From: Anaerolineae bacterium
Lineage (GTDB): Bacteria > Chloroflexota > Anaerolineae > Promineifilales > Promineifilaceae
Direction of reading: 5' to 3'
Assembly: GCA_019637635.1 (NCBI GenBank)
Contig: JAHBVI010000014.1
Location: 1-64,000 of the forward strand
Length of the DNA: 64,000 nucleotides
A program made the position numbers and the translations under genes. Of this stretch, positions 8,552-17,628 are shown piece after piece; position 1 is the first letter of the stretch, and the number at the start of each line of letters is the position of its first letter. Below the pieces are notes generated by a model. The model was not told where the DNA came from. It made no database searches and saw only the letters and a program-made list of their open reading frames with translations.

Positions 8552-9472
8552 TTAGCTGTAACGGCCGTAATTCACCCCATCCGCCCATAACTCACCAGGA
8601 GCCAACGTTGCCAGCCTATCTTTACCCAGTTTCTCCAGGTAAGCGGTGCGGTTGGGGACGCCGTACACCCATTCTTGCAGCCAGGTTTCCGTGCTGGCCT
8701 GGTCGCGGGACATCTTGTCCCATTCCAGATACGCGGTGTTGTCCCGGTCATAATACCCCTGCACATAACTGGGATGCGCCCCGTATGGCTCAACCACCAC
8801 TGCGTCTACCACTAAACCGGGAATCAAGGTGCGGTTCGGGTCGCGGCGGATGATAGCTTCGTCCACAATCTCTTCCACCACCACCACCACTTTTTTAGCA
8901 GCAAAGGCCACCTCTTTTTGCATCCCTAAAAGGCCCCACAACTGCGTGTTGCCTTGTGCGTCGGCGCGTTGGGCGTGCAAAAAGGCCACATCTGGGTTGA
9001 TGGGTGGTACGACAGCAATCTCGTCCTCGCCGTAAGGGTTGCTCAGGAATTTAATGTCCGGGTTGGCTTTGGGCAGGTCGGTGGCCGTGTAACTGCGCAG
9101 CGGGAAAAAGGGCAGCTTGCTGGCTCCGGCAATATACCGCCCCACCATGCCAAAGTGCGAATACTCCTCTAATTCCAATGGTCTTGGAATCCCCTTCTCT
9201 ACTGCCCGGCGAATGCAATGCAGATTGCCCACGCCGGGATTGCCCAGGTAGCTGAAGACCATCTTGCGAGCCACGCCGGCCGCCACCATCTGGTCATACA
9301 CCAGATCCGGCGTCATCCGTACCAGCGTCAAATCTTGTTTGCCCTGGCGGATAATCTCATGCGCGGCCGCAAAGCAAATAAATGCCGTAAACCCTTCAAT
9401 GGCGACCACGCTGCCGTCGCTCACAAACTGGCTTACCGCTTCCTTCATTGTTAATTGTTTGTTACTCATCAT
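8552..9472 (-). CDS. CoA-transferase subunit A (glutaconate-CoA transferase type)
   Basis: About 306 residues with the family I alpha-subunit layout: MKEAVSQFVSDGSVVAIEGF near the N-terminus and a central DVAFLHAQRADAQGNTQLWG strand set. Lacks the catalytic Glu, which is in subunit B. Starts at ATG 9472 (or 9469), overlapping the hydrolase stop by one base in a TGATG junction, which implies translational coupling. Together with the hydrolase and subunit B it suggests a small acyl-CoA degradation operon, possibly aromatic or dicarboxylic acid breakdown (inference). Confidence 0.85.
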   Translation of the reverse strand: MMSNKQLTMKEAVSQFVSDGSVVAIEGFTAFICFAAAHEIIRQGKQDLTLVRMTPDLVYDQMVAAGVARKMVFSYLGNPGVGNLHCIRRAVEKGIPRPLELEEYSHFGMVGRYIAGASKLPFFPLRSYTATDLPKANPDIKFLSNPYGEDEIAVVPPINPDVAFLHAQRADAQGNTQLWGLLGMQKEVAFAAKKVVVVVEEIVDEAIIRRDPNRTLIPGLVVDAVVVEPYGAHPSYVQGYYDRDNTAYLEWDKMSRDQASTETWLQEWVYGVPNRTAYLEKLGKDRLATLAPGELWADGVNYGRYS

Positions 9473-10269
9473 CAATTCGGCCCGATTAAGAACGTGAGTA
9501 TCTCATTCAAAAAGAGATCAGGGGCATTGTACATGGCGGTGTGTTGTTGACCCGGCATCACAGCAATCCGGCTGTTTGGTAAAGCGGCGTGTAAAAATTC
9601 AGTTACGGTTTTGGGTATGTGCGGACTATCGCCGCCCAACAAGAGCAAGGTTGGCGTAGCGAAATCCTTGAATCGCTGTGCATCAAACAGATACCCTTCT
9701 TCTGCCTGTGCCTCCCGCACGATGGTATGGGCTGAAGCTACACGTGCTGACCACGCAGGCGATAACCGCAATTGTTCAATCTCGTGCGGCGGAAGCATAA
9801 CCACCTCGCTATAAAACATCGTTAAGGCCCCTTCTCGATCACTTGCATCTACCATCGCTTGCAGCCGGTCGATGACGCCTGCGGGATAAAGCTCTATACC
9901 TGGCAGCGGCAAATATGGCTCATACAGGATGATCTGATGAAGGTTCCTGGTGAGCAACGCGGCTTCAAGGGCACAGAGAGCGCCAAAGGAGTGCCCCAAC
10001 AGATTCACCGGCTCACTAATGGAGTCTATGATAGCCACAATATCTTCGGATTCACGCTCGATTGCATAAACGACTCCATCTCCGCTTTGACCACGCCCAC
10101 GCCGATCCATCGCGTAGACGGTAAAGTGTTCTTCCAGGGTGGGAAGTACGGCCGTCCAGGCCACCGGATTGGCCGCACCGATACCGTGAACCAGGATGAG
10201 CGGCACTCCCTTACCACGACGGTGGTAAGCGATGGATGTTCCATCTTTCGATGTGACCTTTTCCATCAA
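9472..10269 (-). CDS. Alpha/beta hydrolase
   Basis: 265 residues. Oxyanion hole HGIGAANP, nucleophile elbow LLGHSFGA (Ser near residue 94), acid in LLLLGGDSPHI, and catalytic His in MPGQQHTAMYNAP. Resembles small-molecule esterases or meta-cleavage-product hydrolases acting in the cytoplasm; the substrate is unknown. First gene of the minus-strand run hydrolase, CoA-transferase A, membrane protein, CoA-transferase B. Confidence 0.82.
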   Translation of the reverse strand: MMEKVTSKDGTSIAYHRRGKGVPLILVHGIGAANPVAWTAVLPTLEEHFTVYAMDRRGRGQSGDGVVYAIERESEDIVAIIDSISEPVNLLGHSFGALCALEAALLTRNLHQIILYEPYLPLPGIELYPAGVIDRLQAMVDASDREGALTMFYSEVVMLPPHEIEQLRLSPAWSARVASAHTIVREAQAEEGYLFDAQRFKDFATPTLLLLGGDSPHIPKTVTEFLHAALPNSRIAVMPGQQHTAMYNAPDLFLNEILTFLIGPN

Positions 10270-10313
10270 TTCCCAACCTTTAGGAGTGTGTCCGAAAATA
10301 ACAAACAGGTCAT

Positions 10314-10373
10314 GTCATGCCCGCGAATGCGGGAATCCTTGAAGGAGTGGATGCCCGCCTACGCGGGCATGAC
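10314..10373. repeat. Palindromic GTCATGCCCGCG repeat
   Basis: GTCATGCCCGCGAATGCGGG is paired with CCCGCCTACGCGGGCATGAC. The half-sites GTCATGCCCGC/GCGGGCATGAC are complementary. This resembles widespread bacterial extragenic palindromes of the type ending GCGGGAATCC. It lies between the P5C dehydrogenase end and the hydrolase start. Confidence 0.75.
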
Positions 10374-10411
10374 AATGACAATCAATGGCATTTTCAGACC
10401 CACACCAAACT

Positions 10412-11977
10412 TTAATCCACCACCGTCTGGCTCTGTTCGTGCATGTATTGTTGCACGTAGTAGAAGCTGCCGGCCGCTTTGCCGGTGCTGCCGCTGCCTT
10501 TCCAGCCGCCAAAGGATTGGTAGCCCGGCCACGCGCCGGTCGTCGCCCCGGAAGCGCGATTCACATAGACCACGCCAGCCTCGATGCGGTTTAAGAACCA
10601 CTCGGTTTCCGCCTTGTCTTCGCTGAAGAAACCGGCGGTGAGGCCATAATCCACATCATTGGCCAGCGCCATCGCCTCGTCCAGTTCTTCGTATCCGGCG
10701 ACGGTGACGATGGGCAGGAACATTTCCGTTTTCCACAGGTCGTGGCTGAGTGGCAGGTTGTCTACGATGGTGGGAGCGACATAGTAGCCGTTGCCCACTT
10801 CCAGCACTTCGCCGCCAAAGACCACATCGCCGCTGGCGTGCAGGTCGGCCACAAAGCGTTTGTAATCTTCAAATGCGCCCTTGTTAGCTACCGGCCCCAT
10901 CCAGTTTTCTTTGATGGTGGGGTCGCCGACGTTGATCTGGCCGGTGTTGGCCAGCAGTTTGTCCATGAACTGCTCTTTGACGCTGTGGTGGACGTAGACG
11001 CGGGAGCAGGCGGAGCATTTTTGCCCTTGCAGGCCAAAGGCGGAGCGCATGACGCCGGTGGCCGCTTTGTCCAGGTCGGCTTTTTTGCTGATGATGGTGG
11101 GGTTTTTGCCACCCATTTCGGCGATGACGGGGCGGGGGTAACGGCCGTTGGCAAACGAGCGAATAATGTGCATACCCACATCATAACTGCCGGTGAAGGT
11201 AATGCCATCTACGCCGGGATGGTCAATCAGCCCTTGCCCCACCACGCTGCCGCCGCCGGTGAGGAAGTTGAACACGCCGTCCGGGATGCCCGCGTCACGC
11301 AGACATTGGGTGATAAACCAGGCAGTCAGTGGTGTATCGGTGGCCGGTTTGAGGACGACGGTATTGCCGGCCACCAATGCGGCGCTGGTCGGCCCACCGG
11401 CCAATGCGCCGGGGAAGTTGAACGGCGAAATGACCACCCAGACGCCATAGGGTTTGAGCATACTGCGGTTGTGGTGTTTGTCGCTTTCGGAGAGCAGGGG
11501 GAAGTTGAAGTTATTGTTTTTCTCGATGGCGTCGCAGTTATAGCGGAAGAGGTCGGCCGTTTCTTCCACGTCACCCAGCGCTTCCAGCCGGTTCTTGCCG
11601 ATTTCCAGGCTCATGTTGGCCCCCATTTCAAAGAGGCGGTCGCTCATCAGGTCGGCGGCCTGGCGCAGGATAGCCACGCGCTCTTGCCACGGCCGTGCGC
11701 TCCAGGCGGGGAAGGCGGCGCGGGCGGCGGCGACGGCGGCATCCACATGCTCTTGTGTCCCCTTCTGAAAATGGCCCATCAGCCAATCCAGGTTCACCGG
11801 GCTGCGCTTTTCAAACGTCTTGTCGGTGTACACTTCCTGCCCATTGATGAACATGGGGTAGGTTTTGCCAAAATCGGCTTTGGCCTGCGCCACCGCTTCT
11901 TCGTAATACTGGTGCAGCAGCGGGTCGGGGCTGGCCAGGATGGAATAAGTTACTTTGAATTTTTTACGTTCGGTCAT
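10412..11977 (-). CDS. pruA: L-glutamate gamma-semialdehyde (P5C) dehydrogenase
   Basis: 521 residues, aldehyde dehydrogenase superfamily. Visible: SPFNFPGALAGG, the general-base Glu in AEMGGKNP, the catalytic Cys in QGQKCSACSR, and the C-terminal GWKGSGSTGKAAGSFYYVQQY typical of P5C dehydrogenases. Oxidises P5C/glutamate semialdehyde to glutamate with NAD+ in proline or arginine catabolism. AAGGAG precedes ATG 11977. No proline dehydrogenase gene is adjacent. The glutamate made would feed the nitrogen genes at 35-46 kb. Confidence 0.9.
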   Translation of the reverse strand: MTERKKFKVTYSILASPDPLLHQYYEEAVAQAKADFGKTYPMFINGQEVYTDKTFEKRSPVNLDWLMGHFQKGTQEHVDAAVAAARAAFPAWSARPWQERVAILRQAADLMSDRLFEMGANMSLEIGKNRLEALGDVEETADLFRYNCDAIEKNNNFNFPLLSESDKHHNRSMLKPYGVWVVISPFNFPGALAGGPTSAALVAGNTVVLKPATDTPLTAWFITQCLRDAGIPDGVFNFLTGGGSVVGQGLIDHPGVDGITFTGSYDVGMHIIRSFANGRYPRPVIAEMGGKNPTIISKKADLDKAATGVMRSAFGLQGQKCSACSRVYVHHSVKEQFMDKLLANTGQINVGDPTIKENWMGPVANKGAFEDYKRFVADLHASGDVVFGGEVLEVGNGYYVAPTIVDNLPLSHDLWKTEMFLPIVTVAGYEELDEAMALANDVDYGLTAGFFSEDKAETEWFLNRIEAGVVYVNRASGATTGAWPGYQSFGGWKGSGSTGKAAGSFYYVQQYMHEQSQTVVD

Positions 11978-12013
11978 GGTTCACTCCTTGTGGGGTATGG
12001 GCGCACGTTTAAG

Positions 12014-12150
12014 ATGAGGAGATTGAGAGACTGGGAGATTGAGAGATTAGGGCGTGTTGACATTTCCCCTGGTAGAGCCACGTACTCTTACCTCTAGAAA
12101 TGTCAACAGAACCTAGTCTCCCCGTCTCTTAGTCTCTCAATCTCCGATTT
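12014..12150. repeat. gagagatt/aatctctc array enclosing a second inverted repeat
   Basis: Outer arms are GAGATTGAGAGACTGGGAGATT units and the complementary GTCTCTTAGTCTCTCAATCT. Nested inside, TGTTGACATTTC (12055-12066) is perfectly complementary to GAAATGTCAACA (12097-12108). The 400-nt gap 11978-12380 otherwise shows no gene. Confidence 0.75.
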
Positions 12151-12343
12151 ACAACATTTTCAACGTGCGCATTTAACTCTAAAAATAGTGGGCGATCTGG
12201 TGAGATCACGGCCGTATTATATCTTGCTGCGTTTTGGCAGGCACATGACAAAGAGCTACCATCAGAAAGGCAAACGTAATCAGGGGGTGTCAGGCGAGGG
12301 GTAGGGGTACGGCCGTCTAATGCAACAGCATGACCATCAAAAT

Positions 12344-12371
12344 CCCGAAGGGGTTTTGAAACCCCTTCGGG
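12344..12371 (-). terminator. Intrinsic terminator of the 4-TM protein gene
   Basis: A 13-bp perfect stem CCCGAAGGGGTTT/AAACCCCTTCGGG with a tiny loop. On the minus strand it is followed by ATTTTGATG. It lies about 10 nt past the stop of the minus-strand gene ending at 12381. Confidence 0.75.
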
Positions 12372-12380
12372 TTTATCGTA

Positions 12381-12842
12381 TCAATCACTATAACGGAAAT
12401 GGGGGAGAATAGACGGCCGTGTCAACCCCCAAAACACACTACTGCCGGTAATAAGCAGGAAAACGGCCGTTGCCAGCGGCACAACCAACGCAATCCCTTC
12501 CATCCCCACCAACAACAGCATGGGAATGGAAAACGCCGAAACCACGAGCATCATCGCCGTCAAAAACAGAGCCATAGCCCGTGCCGCAGCCTTCCCCTGC
12601 CATAACCCGATCATAGCCCACCCGGCTATCACCGCCACCAGTAGCGCCAGAATGCCGAGCAAGCCCATCACCACCACGCCACCTTGCAAAGATGATCCCA
12701 GTTGAAATGAAGATCCCAGATCGTACATGGCCGGGATGATAAGCCCAAAAACAATCAGCCCACTAAACAACGCCCCCAGGCCCAGCAAGCCCAGGTAAGC
12801 CATCACAAAAATAATCATATCCGGTTTGTTTTTTGGTTCCAT
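12381..12842 (-). CDS. Small integral membrane protein, unknown function
   Basis: About 153 residues with four predicted membrane helices and a short charged N-terminus (MEPKNKPD). Not recognised as a named family. The start was placed at ATG 12842 because AAGGAGAG stands 6-7 nt upstream; the open frame extends 22 codons further without a better site. A single-gene unit bounded by a clear terminator, divergent from the exported TPR protein. Confidence 0.6.
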   Translation of the reverse strand: MEPKNKPDMIIFVMAYLGLLGLGALFSGLIVFGLIIPAMYDLGSSFQLGSSLQGGVVVMGLLGILALLVAVIAGWAMIGLWQGKAAARAMALFLTAMMLVVSAFSIPMLLLVGMEGIALVVPLATAVFLLITGSSVFWGLTRPSILPHFRYSD

Positions 12843-13045
12843 TATGTCTCTCCTTGAACAGTTGCCGCCAGCATACATGATCGGCCGTTTCCTGGTCGTT
12901 TGAGGCATATTTTGGCTTCAAACGCTTTTCCAAACGTTTCCCAAACAGATCATCCGGTATCTTGAACCCCATACCAACTACACAGCATTTTCTAAAGTTG
13001 GCTCTATCGGCAAACCAAATCATTACCAAAATCAGGAGATTAACC

Positions 13046-15028
13046 ATGCCCCATCATTTTTCTGTTAAGGTTGGACAACTGTTGTTGTTCGTATTATTTC
13101 TGCCCATTGCTTTCAGCACAGAGTCACAGGCGGCGGCCTCGGCAACGGCCGTACCCACCCACACCGCCACACTCAACCACCACGTCTTCCTGCCCCTGGC
13201 TGCCCATAACAGCAGCGGCGGCGGCAACCAGCCTGGTGGCGACCAGCAAATCTATGCCTACAGCGACGCGGCCATTATCCAACCCAACCAGATGATACAG
13301 CCGCTGCTGGTGGCGCAGAAACCGCTGATCTGCCAGGCAAAAGCTGCGCCGCAAATGCTGACGCTGCCCCAGGCGCTGCAAAATGGCTGGAACTACCTGA
13401 CGCAGCGCGTGGGGGCCACCAATTTGTCCGCCTTCCGCAGTGCGGCCGATCTGGACACACCGGCCAAAGCGCAGGCGTTTGCCCTGGCTGCCCTGGCCGA
13501 CAACCGTCCCGATGGCGCTTTGGCCGCTTTGCTGCACGCCCACTCGCTTGACCCGCAATCGCCCATCATTCTGGTGAATGCGGCCGGCATATTTGTCACC
13601 CTGAACAAGCCGAATGAGGCGTTAGCCATACTGGACGCGGCGGCGGCTCTGCCCGGCCCCATGGAAACGCCCATGGGCATCCCCGGCGAAGAATTGGCGG
13701 CCAATACACGCGGTTACGCCCTGCTGTTACTGGCCAGGTGGGCCGAGGCGGAGGCGGTGTTACGGCCGTTGGCCGAAAGCGACACAGAACTGTCCGAAGC
13801 GCGGCTCAATTTATCACAAGCCCTGTTGTGCCAGAACAAGGATGACGAAGCCATGCGCTTTTACCGCCTCGGTTCGCGCCGCATGATGTGGGACGTCGCC
13901 GAATATGGCGAAGAGGTGGAAGGCATCCGCCCACCCGTCGAACTGACCCTGAACCGCTCGGCAGGCAAATTATTTACCCTGCCACCGTTAGGGGTCATGC
14001 ACACGCCACAGCAGGCTGAAGCCGTCTGGCAACATCTCAACGAGTTAATTGATGAGAGTACCGCCCGTACAGCCGCCATCAATGCCCAGATTCAAATCAA
14101 CAGCGAACTGCGCAGCGAACGGCCGTTGCCCGGCCCATTGACGTTCGCCCGCTTTAACAACATCACCATCACCGCCATGCGCGCCCAGTATGAACCCGAC
14201 ATCCAGGCGTTGTATCAGGCCGCGGCCGACCAGGACACCGCCCTGACAGAGCTAAACAATCAACAAGCCATAGAATGGCTGGAATTGGCGGACATGTTCC
14301 CCGATTGGAATGCCTATACTGCGGCCTGCCGCAGCCTGGTTACCGGTCATCTAAGCGTCTGGTTGACCGAATATTACCAATTTGAATCCTTGTTGGAGCA
14401 GTACACCATCGCCAAATATGCGGCCATGACCGGCACGGCCGCCAACCTGGCTGACCCGCTCTTCCATGAATATGTTTCGCTGCGGATCGAGCATGAGATG
14501 GAAGGGGATGTGGCCTGGCGGCTACATACATTAAACCGGTATGCCGCTACTGTCTCCGCACGCTGGGCCTACTGCGAAGGGGTTGAGGAAACCGCCCAGG
14601 CGCAGGCCAGCGAACCGACCTTTACGCGGGCAGCGCAATGCCCCGCCGCCCTGACGCGCAACAAAATGGGGATCGGCCTGATTCCCGGCGTCCTGCAACT
14701 GCGGCTCAACTGCGAAGTGCTGGAAGTGGAAGCCAACACCCCCGGCTGGCTGTCCATCTTTGGGCAGGTATCGGTGGATTTCCGCAACAAAACCTCGACG
14801 TTTTTTGCCGGGGGCAAAATTTCCAGCCCGTCTGGCATGGCCCAGCTAGGCATCAACGAAGGGTTTTACGTGTCGGTGGGCGAAAACGGCATCAAAGACC
14901 TGGGCATGAAGGTGAGCAGCAGTGTGGACGTAGGTATGGATCAGTTTGTGGGCGTGATTGATGGGCCGGGCATGGAGTTCGGCGTCACCGCAGCCGTTGA
15001 GTATTGGACCGGCGGGGCTATGCCCTGA
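13046..15028 (+). CDS. Exported TPR-like repeat protein
   Basis: 660 residues from ATG 13046, preceded by CAGGAG. A signal peptide (hydrophobic 10-26, cleavage near SQAAASA) is followed by HHVFLPLAAHNSSGGG, an N-terminal variant of the YLP-type motif found at the C-termini of other exported proteins here. Residues about 125-285 contain helix-turn-helix repeats (for example PDGALAALLHAHSLDPQSPIILVNAAGI) typical of TPR. The C-terminal third is beta-rich (GQVSVDFRNKTSTFFAGGKI), reminiscent of outer-surface sheets. No enzymatic motif seen. Probably a surface or periplasmic scaffold. Confidence 0.6.
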   Translation: MPHHFSVKVGQLLLFVLFLPIAFSTESQAAASATAVPTHTATLNHHVFLPLAAHNSSGGGNQPGGDQQIYAYSDAAIIQPNQMIQPLLVAQKPLICQAKAAPQMLTLPQALQNGWNYLTQRVGATNLSAFRSAADLDTPAKAQAFALAALADNRPDGALAALLHAHSLDPQSPIILVNAAGIFVTLNKPNEALAILDAAAALPGPMETPMGIPGEELAANTRGYALLLLARWAEAEAVLRPLAESDTELSEARLNLSQALLCQNKDDEAMRFYRLGSRRMMWDVAEYGEEVEGIRPPVELTLNRSAGKLFTLPPLGVMHTPQQAEAVWQHLNELIDESTARTAAINAQIQINSELRSERPLPGPLTFARFNNITITAMRAQYEPDIQALYQAAADQDTALTELNNQQAIEWLELADMFPDWNAYTAACRSLVTGHLSVWLTEYYQFESLLEQYTIAKYAAMTGTAANLADPLFHEYVSLRIEHEMEGDVAWRLHTLNRYAATVSARWAYCEGVEETAQAQASEPTFTRAAQCPAALTRNKMGIGLIPGVLQLRLNCEVLEVEANTPGWLSIFGQVSVDFRNKTSTFFAGGKISSPSGMAQLGINEGFYVSVGENGIKDLGMKVSSSVDVGMDQFVGVIDGPGMEFGVTAAVEYWTGGAMP

Positions 15029-15060
15029 GAAGGGCAGGCCAACCCCCTGTTTCATGGCAA

Positions 15061-15085
15061 AAGGGCGGGCCACGTGCCCGCCCTT
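15061..15085 (+). terminator. Terminator-like hairpin after TPR protein
   Basis: AAGGGCGGGC/GCCCGCCCTT 10-bp stem with 5-nt loop, followed by GTTTGCTG. The T-tract is weak. It lies 32 nt past the stop. Confidence 0.55.
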
Positions 15086-15136
15086 GTTTGCTGTACCTGT
15101 CTGATGTCAGGACGGCCGTAATAGCCCAGGTATCGG

Positions 15137-15670
15137 TTATCGGAAGAGGAGCCAGGCGGCCAGGACGTAGAGGATGCCGGCGATGACCAGGGTAAATTTG
15201 ATGGCGGCGCAGAGGAAGGCGAGTGGGGGGAGGAGTACGGCCGTGCTGCCAAACAACAGCAGCACCAACGCCACATTCTCCACGTAATCCAGCAGCGCCG
15301 CCAGCCAGGCGCCCCAGGCCAGCCAGATGCCCCAACTGGCCGCCGGCGACCTGGGCTGCACCCGTTCCGCCGCCCAAACGCAGGCCAGCGAGATGGCCGA
15401 GGCGTAGACCAGCGGATAAAGGAAGTCCAACCCCAGGCCAAAGGCGGCGACGAGACGGCCGTGTTCACCCCACGATTCAATCATGGCCTGGGCATTGGCC
15501 ACAGTGCCCGCAAATTCAAAGGAGATGATACCGGCGGGGGCCACGGCCGTTTGCAGCGGCCCGCCCGTCAGGTTAAAAAACAGGGTCATGCCCAACGCCA
15601 GCACAATGGCGATCTTCATCCACCGGTTGCGGCGCGGGGCCGGTAAAAAGGCAAATGGTGTCTTCATCAA
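15137..15670 (-). CDS. Polytopic membrane protein, unknown function
   Basis: 177 residues with about four membrane helices (17-35, 68-92, 105-125, 140-175). Small basic N-terminus LPAPRRNRWMK. Not recognised. Convergent with the TPR protein and ends without a visible terminator of its own. MM start at 15670 or 15667. Confidence 0.55.
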   Translation of the reverse strand: MMKTPFAFLPAPRRNRWMKIAIVLALGMTLFFNLTGGPLQTAVAPAGIISFEFAGTVANAQAMIESWGEHGRLVAAFGLGLDFLYPLVYASAISLACVWAAERVQPRSPAASWGIWLAWGAWLAALLDYVENVALVLLLFGSTAVLLPPLAFLCAAIKFTLVIAGILYVLAAWLLFR

Positions 15671-15698
15671 TTAGGAATTATGAATGAGGAATTATGAA
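15671..15698. repeat. ggaattatgaa units
   Basis: Direct units GAATTA-TGAATGAGGAATTATG immediately upstream of the membrane protein start. The same unit recurs at 52571-52606 upstream of asnS. Confidence 0.6.
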
Positions 15699-15733
15699 AA
15701 AGCCAGCCATTACACAAATTGTGCGAATGGCAG

Positions 15734-15862
15734 AAACCCGGCGAATAAATTCGCGGCTACGCCAGGCAAAGACCGCCTTCGCGGTCTGGCAGCCAACGGA
15801 CGGGCTAAACGCCAGTCGGCGAAGGCCGACTTTGCCTCGTGTTGCTGTGGTTTCAACCGCCA
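15734..15862. repeat. 130-bp palindromic repeat, family B copy 1
   Basis: Ordered inverted elements: ACCCGGCGAATAAATTCGCGGC, AAGACCGCCTTCGCGGTCT, CAGTCGGCGAAGGCCGACTTTGCC, and GTGGTTTCAACCGCC. Related copies lie at 21541-21656 and 33311-33425, where the same blocks occur in varied form. Confidence 0.75.
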
Positions 15863-15904
15863 GCATGAACTCTCTGGTTATCAGGTATACTATGCTCAAC
15901 ATTC

Positions 15905-15940
15905 TTACCGATTACCGATTACCGTTCACCGATTACCGAC
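15905..15940. repeat. attaccg unit array
   Basis: Direct units ACCGATT/ACCGTTC ending 1 nt before the DUF72 start codon, occupying the place of a ribosome binding site. Confidence 0.75.
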
Positions 15941-16726
15941 ATGACAAACTGGCACATTGGCACCATGGGTTTTGCTTACGACGGCTGGGTGGGGTCGTTG
16001 TACCCGGTTGGCCTTTCCTCGCGCCATTATCTGAGCCATTACAGCCAATACTTTGACGCGGTAGAAGTAGACTCCACCTTTTACGGCATTCCCAGGCCAG
16101 AGCAGGTGCAGCGCTGGACGGCCGTGACTCCACCCCATTTCACCTTTTGCCCCAAAACCCCCCGCGCCATCACCCATGACGCGCCCCTGCTGGAAGGTAT
16201 CCCCCTCATGCACCAATTCCTGGAGGTGATGGAGCTTTTTGGCGACAAATTGGGCGTCATCCTCATCCAGTTTGGGCCGGAATTCAGCCACCACCACTTT
16301 AATGACCTGCGCCACTTTTTGCAGGCGCTGCCCACCGACAAACGTTTTGCCGTCGAATTTCGCCATCGCTCATGGGACACGCCGGGCACGGCCGTGCTGC
16401 TGGAAGAACACCACGTCTGCCTGGTTGCCGCCAATTACCTCTACATGCCACATACCATCCACCGCACGGCCGACTTTCTCTACCTGCGCTGCATTGGTCC
16501 ACACGGGCAGTTTGGCACTAAAGACCGGGAATTGATAGACAAAACCCAGGAACTACAACGCTGGGCCGCCCAAATGCAACCTCACCTGACGGCCGTCCAC
16601 GACATCTACGTCTTTATAAACAACGACTATTCCGGCTTTTCCCCCGCCACCTGCAACCGTTTCAAACAAATTGTGGGGCTGCCGGTGCAAGAGATACGGC
16701 CGTTGGTGCAGGGGCGGCTGTTTTAA
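15941..16726 (+). CDS. DUF72 (YecE-like) TIM-barrel protein
   Basis: 261 residues. Family landmarks: HIGTMGFAYDGWVGSLYP at the N-terminus, VEVDSTFYGIPRPEQVQRW, FCPKTPRAITH, and the C-terminal VFINNDYSGFSPATCNRF. DUF72 proteins are widespread cytoplasmic TIM barrels without an established reaction. No Shine-Dalgarno is visible because an attaccg repeat abuts the ATG. The next gene, a Crp/Fnr regulator, is separated only by a gtaattg repeat array. Confidence 0.88.
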   Translation: MTNWHIGTMGFAYDGWVGSLYPVGLSSRHYLSHYSQYFDAVEVDSTFYGIPRPEQVQRWTAVTPPHFTFCPKTPRAITHDAPLLEGIPLMHQFLEVMELFGDKLGVILIQFGPEFSHHHFNDLRHFLQALPTDKRFAVEFRHRSWDTPGTAVLLEEHHVCLVAANYLYMPHTIHRTADFLYLRCIGPHGQFGTKDRELIDKTQELQRWAAQMQPHLTAVHDIYVFINNDYSGFSPATCNRFKQIVGLPVQEIRPLVQGRLF

Positions 16727-16784
16727 TGGTAATTGAGTAATTGGGTAATTGCGTAATTGGCCGCAAATTACCCAATTACATTCA
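16727..16784. repeat. gtaattg inverted array
   Basis: Units GTAATTGA/GTAATTGG/GTAATTGC turn at GGCCGC into complementary AAATTACCCAATTAC. Confidence 0.8.
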
Positions 16785-16790
16785 CTCTGA

Positions 16791-17510
16791 ATGAACCCAC
16801 TCGACCCCACCCTATCCATAGTGAGCCGCTGCTCCTTTTTGAAGGGGCTGACGCCCGATGAATGCCAGGTGGTGGTGGAACAGGCACGGCCGTGTCACAT
16901 CCGCCAGGGTGAATTTTTCTTCCATCAGGGCGAACCGGCAACTACCTTTTACATCCTGGTGGAAGGCCGGGCCAAACTTACCCAGATCAACCCCGAAGGC
17001 CACCAGGTCATTGTCAACTACATCGGCCCCGGCGATGGCCTGGGCATCATCGTCGTCCTGAGCAATATGGACTACCCCATCGCCGCCGAAGCCGTGGAAG
17101 AGTGCCACGCCCTGGCCTGGGACAAACTTACCACTCGCCAGTTGATGCAGCGTTACCCGCAACTGGCCATCAACGGCATGGAACTGATCGCCCAACACTT
17201 TGCCAGCCTGCAAGAACGATACCACCAGCTTGTCACCCAGCGCGTCGAGCAGCGCATCGCCCGCACCTTGCTGCATCTGGTGCGCCAGTTTGGTCAGAAA
17301 ACACCCGAAGGCGTGCGCATCAATATGCCCCTCACCCGCCAAGACCTGGCCGAAATGACCGGCACCAACCTCTATAACGTCAGCCGTTTCCTCAGCAAAT
17401 GGGAACAAGACGGCATCGTCAAATCCAGCCGCAAACGCATCACCCTCTGCAAACCCCACGGCCTGGTCGTCATTGCCGAAGACCTGGAGCCGGTGATCCG
17501 TAATCGGTGA
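16791..17510 (+). CDS. Crp/Fnr-family transcriptional regulator
   Basis: 239 residues. A cNMP-binding-like beta barrel spans about residues 20-130 (RQGEFFFHQGEPATTFYILVEGRAKL). A long dimer helix follows, then a C-terminal winged helix with the recognition region MPLTRQDLAEMTGTNLYNVSRFLSKWEQDGIV. It lacks the Cys cluster of Fnr, so it is not an iron-sulfur oxygen sensor; the ligand is unknown. The last residues I-R-N-R-stop are encoded by a following gtaatcg repeat. Confidence 0.88.
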   Translation: MNPLDPTLSIVSRCSFLKGLTPDECQVVVEQARPCHIRQGEFFFHQGEPATTFYILVEGRAKLTQINPEGHQVIVNYIGPGDGLGIIVVLSNMDYPIAAEAVEECHALAWDKLTTRQLMQRYPQLAINGMELIAQHFASLQERYHQLVTQRVEQRIARTLLHLVRQFGQKTPEGVRINMPLTRQDLAEMTGTNLYNVSRFLSKWEQDGIVKSSRKRITLCKPHGLVVIAEDLEPVIRNR

Positions 17511-17535
17511 TCCGTAATCAGTAATCGGTGATCGC
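17500..17535. repeat. gtaatcg unit array
   Basis: GTAATCG/GTGATCC/GTAATCA units begin in the last codons of the Crp/Fnr gene and provide its TGA. Confidence 0.8.
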
Positions 17536-17580
17536 AGATTGTCATTCCGAACGCAGTCTTCGGAGTGAGGAATCTTTCGA
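17535..17580. repeat. tcattccgaacgcagtc repeat, copy 1
   Basis: GTCATTCCGAACGCAGTCTTCGG and GAGGAATCTTTCGA. The same blocks occur in inverted order at 56342-56461. Confidence 0.7.
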
Positions 17581-17599
17581 TCCGCTGCGCCAGGGAAAA

Positions 17600-17628
17600 G
17601 TAGAGACGTTGCAATGCAACGTCTCTAC
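17600..17628. repeat. Perfect palindrome GTAGAGACGTTGCA-A-TGCAACGTCTCTAC
   Basis: Two 14-nt perfectly complementary arms around a single A. This matches a palindrome type common in intergenic DNA of cyanobacteria and other filamentous bacteria (from memory, not searched). Confidence 0.8.
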
